From positions 20,395,501 to 20,459,500 of the forward strand of contig CM050454.1 of assembly GCA_027563935.2 (NCBI GenBank): a DNA stretch of 64,000 bases, given 5' to 3'. The notes beneath the pieces were generated by a model. The model saw nothing but the letters and a program-made list of their open reading frames with translations. It was not told the DNA's origin and did no database searches. Origin of the DNA: Costus lasius (Eukaryota > Streptophyta > Magnoliopsida > Zingiberales > Costaceae). This document shows, one piece after another, positions 57,315-64,000 of this stretch (positions are counted from its first letter, which is position 1; every line of letters starts with the position of its first letter). The position numbers were made by a program, and so were the translations under genes.

Positions 57315-58436
57315 TGTTGGGAAACCCTAGGGATATTTTTAAAATTTGACATGACATTACAGATACACAGCGGAAGCATATTCCCGAAACAGGCCAGTCT
57401 CAAAAACCCAATGGATCTTATTCTTGCGAGGGAATCGACACGATGAGAGGAGAAAGTACCTAGAGCAAGAGTGGATCGATGTCGATGTAGAGGTAGGCGC
57501 CCAAGTGTGCGCCCTCTGTAGTCTCACACACACGGATCCCTCGAGTTCTCTTCTTCAATGCCCGGTGCTAGCCTCGGGAAGAAGATCCAAGCCTTAGGGA
57601 GATCTCCACTTCACTTGCGCCAACCTTAAGGAAGAGATGCGCCAATAGAAGAGGAGAAAAGATGATGCCGCCAAGCCTTTCGTTCACATGCGCCAAGGAA
57701 GGAGGATGAAGAAGAAGCTTGCGGCTCTATGGAAGATGGAAGAGATGCTTGCGCTAATTGACCCTTGATCTCACCCTTTGTTGTTCACGCCAACAATTAT
57801 TGTGTTGCTCTCACATATGTTAAGACATGTATTAGCAAGGGGGTGGCAAGAGAAGTATATTAGTGCAATACACAAAGAGACTTGCGGCTAGGGTAAGTGG
57901 GGAGACAATTAGGGTTAGATGATAAGATAAGACTCCAAGCCTTTTCCATATACATCTCCCCATCAGCCATATGCATTTGACACTTGCCTAAACAAGCCCA
58001 AGGAACCATATGCACCCCAAGTCTTGCCTTAGAGACAAGCATTCCAACCAAGGAACAAGGGCAAGGCACCATTAACTTCCTAAAGAAGCAATATGCGCTA
58101 ACCATACCCCATTATGCCCTTAGGCACCAATGGGGTTGGTTTTCTCCCCATTATACCCTTATGCCCTCTTATCTCTTCATGACAACTTGTTATTGGGCCT
58201 CATTAGGTAATGAGCTAGCCCAAACTTCATTGCACAAGTTAATAAAGTCATTAGATCTGATCCAATGCAACCCTAACTCAAATGTGACCAACCATTGTCA
58301 ATTTCGAGTCAACCTGCCAAAAATGAAGTTTGGCTCCAATAAGTCTCTTCCATCTCATCAGGCCCATTAGCACTGATGAAAATTTTCAAATAGATCCGAG
58401 CTATCCAAAAACTCGATTATAAGGCTTCCCGATTGA
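57315..58436 (-). repeat. Copia LTR of the N family, truncated
   Basis: Left end TGTTGGGAAACCC matches the N LTR; text follows to TAAGGCTTCCCGAT, where it stops. About 750 bp of the U3 end are missing. GTAGT lies before it, but with no right end the duplication cannot be checked. Confidence 0.85.
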
Positions 58437-58555
58437 CGGAGTCATAGACGCACTTGAGGACGACTCAACTCCTCTAGACGACACTTGGAGAGACTCCCCA
58501 GGGCCTGAGGTTGCCTAGCAAATTCAAGCTCAAAAAGCCATCTGCCGCCCTAAAC
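58437..58555 (+). other. Possible end of a gypsy pol
   Basis: In one frame this reads GVIDALEDDSTPLDDTWRD and stops at 58517. Acidic ends of this style occur at the end of chromovirus pol, but nothing diagnostic is present. It could instead be the start of the T LTR. Confidence 0.3.
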
Positions 58556-59080
58556 ATGGCCAGGCTGTGTCGGCAGACATGGCCGTGAAGAGTCCACCGA
58601 TCCCTTGCACGGCCATTCCTCCAGCCGTGTCTAGCACCGCAGGATCCAGCCGGTCAAGACACGGCCAGGCCGTGACCGCGAACACGGCCATGACACGGTC
58701 GAGGAGGAATGCGAACACAAGCACGGCCCTCGACACGCCCGTGACGCCCACCGTGACGAGTTCGGCGGAATTAGGCCTCAACGATCACGGCCGTGACAAG
58801 GAACACGGCCAGGCCGTGACCAGCGCTCCATCCAGCCCACTGCAACACGGCCAGGCCATGACTAAGAGCACGGCCATGTCCAAACATTATGTGGATTTTT
58901 GGCCTCAAAATACAGCCCATGATATTCATCACGGCACTGCCGTAAAATCTGCTCGACAACAGCACGAATAGCCCGTGTTCACAGACACGGCCGTGCCTCC
59001 TTCCACGTCCACCTTTGTCGAAAACCTAGAAACGCTGAACACGGCCATGACGACAAGCACGGCCAGCCTGTGTTTGGCCC
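58556..59080 (+). repeat. CACGGCC..GGCCGTG palindrome array of T
   Basis: Dense short palindromes such as ACACGGCCAGGCCGTGAC (58669 and 58801 regions) and CACGGCCCTCGACACGCCCGTG, with single half-sites (ACACGGCCATG) between, ending near 59070. GC-rich compared with the gypsy LTRs around. A frame at 58567-58971 is open but only spells the repeat (HGQAV, NTAM), so I treat it as non-coding. Confidence 0.8.
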
Positions 59081-59625
59081 CAGAAAACACAAAGAGGTTA
59101 TTTTCCATCTCGTTCGATGCTCACAACGGTCTTCGCACCCCCCGGACCGTTTCGTGGGTGTGGTGAGCCCTTCATCCGCCACGACTTGCCCCGTCCGCAT
59201 CATCAACGAGGCTTAACCCTAATCTTCGGAGTCCATTCAGCCCGTTCCCATGGCAACTCTTCCTCGAGGGCCTCCACATGAAGCCACCGCCAACCGCTAC
59301 AACAACCAGGTCCTCAACTCGGCCCAAGAGACCGCCACTAATGTTTAGAATCAGCCCACGATCAGCCGCTTCTGCTGCTTCATGGTCGCGTGCTCCGAGA
59401 TGGTGTGACGCACGAGACGGCCCGATCAACGGCCCAAGGAGTCGGTCCACGTGTAGCTTGCCCTTAAAGCCAGGCGCCTACCTCCAATATTCCCTGCAGA
59501 AGTTAGTTAGTGTCATGCTTTTAGTTTGTTAGAGGCATCTTGACCTCCTTTTAGGTAGTTAGAGGGAGTTGGCTTTTCCAACTACCTTCATGTGTTGTGC
59601 ATGTGACCCTCATTCCCTCTTGATC

Positions 59626-59632
59626 TATAAAA
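59626..59632 (+). promoter_or_regulatory. TATA box of the T LTR
   Basis: TATAAAA in GATCTATAAAAGAGGGCTG, upstream of the T primer site and gag once the insertion is removed (distance then about 440 bp to the LTR end). Confidence 0.6.
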
Positions 59633-59671
59633 GAGGGCTGAGGGCTTGTGTTGTTTTTTAGTTCGGTTGTA

Positions 59672-59676
59672 GTAGT
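59672..59676. repeat. Target-site duplication of the X composite, left
   Basis: GTAGT before TGATGACACC, repeated at 62109-62113. Confidence 0.85.
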
Positions 59677-60030
59677 TGATGACACCGAAATATGTGGTAT
59701 ATTTTGCATCATTTTAGATACCTTTTCATGCTAAATCGAGGATCTTTTTACTTATTTTTATGCTAAATCCATAAAATGTTGCAAAGTCTACTTCTATTTT
59801 GGTTTTTCATGTTTTTCAGGTAAAAAGGCACTATTTTAGGCGTTTTCAAGCAAAGTCAAATACATGGAAGAGTTCTCATCAACAAGAAGAAGTCACCCAA
59901 GAAATTCACGTAAATCGGAGCAAGTCGGCAAATTTCGGTAGTGCCGTAATCTATTTTACGGTACCGTAAAATTCGAACACTGCCGTAATTTGTAAAGATT
60001 TCTGAACAGAAAGATTTCCTGATTTTATGG
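59677..60030 (+). repeat. X3, first 354 bp of an X LTR
   Basis: Matches the reverse complement of 61737-62108 with scattered differences (about 90% or more by eye), including the palindromes TTACGG..CCGTAA near 59940-59990. It stops inside the array at GATTTTATGG. Confidence 0.88.
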
Positions 60031-60314
60031 TCTGGCATGCGTGTACCTTGGACTAATCCCCGGCAATGGCGCCAAAAACTTGATAGCCCGAAAGGGAACA
60101 CTACAAGTCTGGCACGCGTGTACCTTGGACTAATCCCCGGCAACGGTGCCAAAAACTTGATAGCCCGAAAGGGAACACTACAAGTCTGGCACACGTGTAC
60201 CTTGGACTAATCCCCGGCAACTGCGCCAAAAACTTATTAGCCCGGGAGGGAATCACTACAAGTTTGGCATGCATGTACCTTGGACTAATCCTTGGTAACG
60301 GCACCAAACCTTGA
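60031..60314 (-). repeat. Four tandem 77-bp primer-site units
   Basis: Unit starts (TCTGGCA-type) at 60031, 60108, 60185 and 60263. Primer-site copies on the minus strand lie near 60057-60074, 60134-60151, 60211-60228 and 60290-60307. The first three each differ from the exact tRNA-Asp complement by one base, at different positions; the fourth (TGGTGCCGTTACCAAGGA) has more changes and abuts the LTR. Confidence 0.92.
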
Positions 60315-62108
60315 TGTTAAACCGCAATACGGGTATACGAAGTAATAAAGAAAAGTATCGAATCCACAGGGACCTACATTGTCGAATACTAAATAGTCGA
60401 TTTCTTACTATCTTGGCAAATCGAGATCGTGAAAATAGCAATCGAAACTAAGAGCGGGATTATCAGAGAGAAAAGTTGGGACTAGGGTTTCGTTCACTTA
60501 AACTTTTATGACTAGATATGCATAAGGATTTCGTTGATTCAATTTTATCATGATGAAGATATTATCAAACGATGAACTCAAGGATCACTTTCGTGCATCC
60601 GAGTTCTAGGAATCTCTAGTGGAGTCTCAAGGATCACTTTCGTGCATCCGAGTCTCGCAATTAGTTTTGCTCAAGGGTCTCCAACGTTCCGATCTTTGCT
60701 TTCGCACAAGATCTCCACGTTTGACAAATAGACTCGATCTAAAGATTCATGTTATAATTATGACAATTATCTTACTAGAAAAGATCAAGATGGATCTAAC
60801 CTAAGGAAGGGATCCTAACATGCAGTTCTAGGGTTCCAAATTCTCAAGCAATCACCTTTCGGTCTCAAGCGAAAATTCTAAGAACATAATTAATAACATG
60901 AACTTGAGATTCTAAGCACAGTTAACGCATGAGCAAAATCATCATGTTAAGATCAAACTCAAAGAAATATTGAAAAAAAAGAAGTTATCTAATCATTGAA
61001 AGTCAAGTGAACTACTTCCCCATGTCCCAAAAATAGTTTAAGCTAGCATGGTGAAGAGATTACAGAATTCCATAATTTCAGAAAATTGAGATTCAACAAA
61101 AGAAAGAGTTCTCAGAAAATACGACACGGCTGTGAAATATCGGTGGCGATTCTTCTTTCTCTGATTTCTCCTCCAATTCGTCTCCTTTTGATCTGAAACT
61201 TTTGGCACATCCTCTCCTTCACCAGGCGCAACTTCGGTAGAAAGATCATGGCCGGAGATCGTCTAGATCGAGCGCGGCGGCGGAACCCTCAGCGGCGGCG
61301 TGGATTGAGATTTCTCCTTCTATAGTGCACGAAATTTAGGGCCTTTGGTCTCTCTGTAATCCTCTCATCAAAAGCTCCCCCTTTGCTTCTTACGGCTTTG
61401 AATATTAAGCCCTAGATCACCCGCAAGAATCTCCGCAAAAATCGGGCGTGGAAACTGACCGGGCGTAGCGTTCAAAACGGGTTTTACGGCAGTATAATTG
61501 TTTACGGCTGGTGCTGTAAAATCTCTTGAGTCTTCTGTACCGATGTTGTCTCGGAAAATATAGCCCATAAAATAGTTTACGGCCCGTGCCGTAATATCAG
61601 CTGAGCATTCTGGTTGGATTCGTCGGGAAAATACGGCCCATGTAATTCTTTACGGCGTGTGCCGTAATTTCAGGGCAACTTTCTATTCTGAAATGGCTGG
61701 AAAATACGGTACCGTAATATTGCTTATGGCCGGTACCGTAAAATCAGGAAATCTTTCTGTTCAAAAATCTTTACAAATTACGGCAGTGTTCGGATTTTAC
61801 GGTACCATGTGGAATTACGGTACCGTAAAATAGATTACGGTACTACCGTAATTTGCCGGCTTGCTCCGATTTGCGTGAAATTTCTTGGGTGATTTCTTCT
61901 TGTTGATGAGAACTCTTCCATGTATTTGATTTTTCTTGAAAACGCCTAAAATAGTGCCATTTTTCCTGAAAAATATGAAAAACCAAAATAAAAGTAGATT
62001 TTGCAACATTTGATGGATTTAGCATAAAAACAAGTAAAAAGATCCTTGATTTAGCATGAAAAGGTATCTAAAATGATGCAAAATATACTACATATTTCAG
62101 TGTCATCA
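60315..62108 (-). repeat. X4, complete X LTR
   Basis: 1794 bp from TGATGACACTG (62108) to GGTTTAACA (60315), shorter than X1, which has the extra 162-bp duplication. Palindrome array at 61484-61855, collinear with that of X1. The GGATGCACGAAAGTGATCC pair is at 60573-60651. Confidence 0.88.
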
Positions 62109-62113
62109 GTAGT
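62109..62113. repeat. Target-site duplication of the X composite, right
   Basis: GTAGT directly after GTCATCA, identical to 59672-59676. Confidence 0.85.
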
Positions 62114-62497
62114 CGCCTTCCCCGCGCAAGGCCTAGGTCCACTAGCTCCAAGGGACTCGCCTAGAGCTCCCTCGATCTTGTTTTCTGCATGTTTATCGCT
62201 TTCAATCAAAACACCCGGAGAACCCTCACCGGGCTCCGGGTCCTTTGCAAGAAATCTTATCTTCCGGTTCCGTGTCTTGGACTTGTGGATTGTCGCCATC
62301 GTAGCATCGTGAAGTTTCTCTGCGTGTTTGGGTGTTGCTCAAGAAACGTCCACTTGCTGTTCTCATCGGTTTTCTCGAGGCTTTCCCCGTCCGCGCACAT
62401 TTTATTCTCCCTCATCTCACGACCCTCTCTCGGTTTTAGCATCATCGTCTAGTTTTCCTAGAGTACGGAAATTAAGGCCCCTACATCCGCTGCGTCA
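62114..62497 (+). repeat. LTR of chromovirus T, right part
   Basis: Continuation of the T LTR after the composite, ending CCGCTGCGTCA four bases before a methionine-type primer site. No coding sequence. Confidence 0.7.
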
Positions 62498-62501
62498 ATT
62501 T

Positions 62502-62512
62502 TGGTATCAGAG
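62502..62512 (+). other. Primer-binding site of T (initiator Met tRNA)
   Basis: TGGTATCAGAG following ATTT after the LTR end. Chromovirus gypsy elements commonly use this primer; the Athila-like elements here use tRNA-Asp. Confidence 0.85.
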
Positions 62513-62605
62513 GGAGGTTGGAGCTAACTCATGTCTAGCTCCGCCGATCTCTTCATTGCATATCATACGGTTTCTCTGGCTTTGTTTTCCGCATACATAT
62601 GCATC

Positions 62606-63959
62606 ATGACAACTAGATCAGGCACCTCATATCAGAACCCCTCTACCCAAGTGCCCGTTACGACTGAAGACAGTCCTCTCCCTAGGATGGAGTCAGTTGA
62701 ATCGCTGTCCACACGCTTGGAAGAGATGGAAACCATGTTTCAGCATCTAATGTCGTCAGTCCAACATCTCACGGACCAAGTAGTGGAACTCTGATCTAAA
62801 CCCGCTGAGGGATAGCCCTCGTATACTGCACCCCCTCCGTTGGCCCCGTTCCGTATGCAGGCCACCGAGTCTCCCCGGTATGACCCCTTTGGTGATGAGT
62901 CCGCATGGGCTGAGGAGGCCTAACCCCTACGTCGCCCACTTCTGCGCAGCCGCGAGGACGACGAGGTCCACCAACTCACGCGCATCGAGCCACCCATCTT
63001 CAATGGTAGCCTTGACCCCCGCATGTTCCTTGATTGGGTCGCGGCTGTTGATAACTATTTTGAGTGGAGTGCCATGTCCGACCACCTCAAAGTTACCTAC
63101 GTTCGTCTCCTAATTACCGGCCTCGCTCGATTGTATTGGACAAACGTAGAGCGCCAGCTTGTTGACTAGCGTCTTCCTCCCATTACCCGGTGGGAGGAGA
63201 TGTGCTATCGCCTTAAGGAAAAGTATGTGCCTCCCACCTATAGACAGCAGCTCCTCGATTCGTATTGTGCCATAACCCAGGGCTCTGACTCCATCGATGA
63301 GTACCACACTCGCTTCGACGAGCTCAGCATTAGGTGCAATCTCAAGGAAGACTCGACTTTTACTTTGTCCCGCTTCAAGCGCGGCCTCGGTGACAACATT
63401 CGTCGTATGCTGCCGTCCCATGGCCTCGATTCGGTTATCCTAACCCTTCACCATGCTCGCGATATCGAGCAGGATCTGTGTGCTGCACACCCTCACGCAG
63501 AGTCGGGTCCCCCGCGTCGTACCTCCTACGCGCCTCTGGCACCGGCCCCGCCTCCTCGTCTTGAGGCACCCCCTTATCCAAACCACACGGGTCCTCGTCG
63601 ACCCCCACGCGATGCGCCGCCACATCGCTTGACTTGGGAAGAGAAGGGCAAGGCGCCCGTCTCTGCCGTTCCACCCGGTCCTTGCCGTCATTGTGGGCAA
63701 CCCGATCACTTCAACCAGGATTGCCCACGTTGTTCTCTCCACATCGTGGCCGCCCCGCGTGCCCCGTGTCCTTCGACCGTCGTCGCCCATGCGCCTCCCT
63801 CAGCCCAAGAGGTCAGCCCACAGTGCTACTCCGATGAGGAGTCGAGCCTGCATCCCACTATGGCAGTAGTCCGCTGCACCCTTGTCCACAACCCCCCTCC
63901 GTCTGAAGATTGGAAGCGCACGAGCATCTTCTACAATTACATCAAGTGTAATGGGCACT
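62606..63959 (+). pseudogene. gag of chromovirus-like element T
   Basis: Starts MTTRSGTSYQNPST with a coiled-coil-like stretch (LEEMETMFQHLMSSVQHL). The gag core follows: EPPIFNGSLDPRMFLDWVAA, WEEMCYRLKEKYVPPTYRQQ, EYHTRFDELSIRC and SRFKRGLGDNIRRML. Near 63682-63723 is a zinc knuckle, CRHCGQPDHFNQDC (C-x2-C-x4-H-x4-C). The single frame is interrupted at 62792 (TGA), 62813 (TAG), 62921 (TAA) and 63167 (TAG), with no frameshift. All four stops could come from CGA, CAG, CAA or TGG by C-to-T change. Confidence 0.88.
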
Positions 63960-64000
63960 CGTGCAAGATTGTGATAGACAGAGGTAGTAGCCTCAACGTC
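63960..64000 (+). pseudogene. Protease start of T, cut by window edge
   Basis: SCKIVIDRGSSLNV continues the gag frame. It matches the chromovirus protease active site (usually DSGSS); here the Ser after Asp is Arg, from AGA. The rest lies outside the window. Confidence 0.75.

Larger units (their letters stand above)
59081..59676 (+). repeat. LTR of chromovirus T, left part
   Basis: GC-rich sequence leading to a TATA box (59626) and the TTCGGTTGTAGTAGT site where the X composite is inserted. It continues at 62114. The LTR start cannot be fixed. Confidence 0.6.
59677..62108. mobile_element. Inverted-LTR composite with primer-site repeats
   Basis: 2432 bp flanked by GTAGT duplications. Left end: first 354 bp of an X LTR on the plus strand. 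Middle: four 77-bp primer-site units. Right end: a complete X LTR on the minus strand. Both outer ends are the LTR start (TGATGACAC), facing outward, instead of the normal start and end of direct LTRs. There is no coding region. Confidence 0.88.

Noticed and set aside
58567..58971. A 134-codon open frame
   Set aside because: The protein only spells the palindrome repeat (HGQAV, NTAM) and matches no family I know.
60055..60307. Possible tRNA-Asp genes from repeated TCCCCGGCAACGGCGCCA-like words
   Set aside because: Only the last 18 bases of the tRNA match; no anticodon or D arm is present. They are primer-binding sites read on the other strand.

Overview
The window is repeat DNA from a seed-plant nuclear genome. 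Every coding region I can identify belongs to an LTR retrotransposon. I see no cellular protein gene, rRNA, tRNA gene or CRISPR array. The evidence is plant-type Ty1/copia elements of the Angela/BARE-1 (Tork) kind with initiator-Met primer sites, Ty3/gypsy elements of the Athila kind with tRNA-Asp primer sites, and one chromovirus-like gypsy element. The species cannot be read from this sequence. I name elements by letter: A, N, U (copia), P, Q, R, S, Z and LTR family X (Athila-like gypsy), T (chromovirus).

Layout. 1-20387: element A (+), an old copia. It has a left LTR cut by the window edge (1-2030), a decayed gag-pol and a right LTR (17820-19976). The right LTR is followed by another primer site and leader, so A is a head-to-tail tandem. 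A carries a solo LTR (2210-4157) and a young, nearly intact copia, N (8163-17224, minus, TSD gcttg), with one open 1200-residue gag-pol. 20388-25970: element U (minus), a broken relative of N. 25971-37579: gypsy Q (+), whose LTR was split by the non-autonomous element P (26189-32622, TSD agcta). Q has lost RT, RNase H and the integrase core, so its protease is fused in frame to the integrase C-terminus. 37580-46491: gypsy R (minus), the most complete Athila-type gag-PR-RT-RH-INT, inactivated mainly by TAG codons. Its 5' end carries several reiterated tRNA-Asp primer sites. 46492-52554: gypsy S (+), with a protease tail, an array of palindromes, an ATHILA ORF-1-type gene and a 3' LTR. 52555-57314: copia LTR pieces and gypsy Z. 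57315-58436: a cut copia LTR. 58437-64000: chromovirus T, whose LTR holds a 2.4-kb inverted-LTR composite (59677-62108, TSD gtagt).

How the parts relate. N could supply copia integrase and RT, but its gag is unusually short, and U shares that architecture. P, Q and S keep signals in cis (LTR, primer site, conserved hairpins) but lack a complete pol, so they would have depended on a partner such as R.

The least expected pattern is a set of periodic arrays of short palindromes, spaced roughly 60-80 bp. They lie in gypsy LTRs and again between pol and the downstream ORF. The palindrome sequence differs between families but matches between the LTR and the internal site of the same family. The second unusual pattern is tandem amplification of the tRNA-Asp primer-binding site at two loci, one of them inside an element whose two ends are inverted LTR starts flanked by a target duplication.
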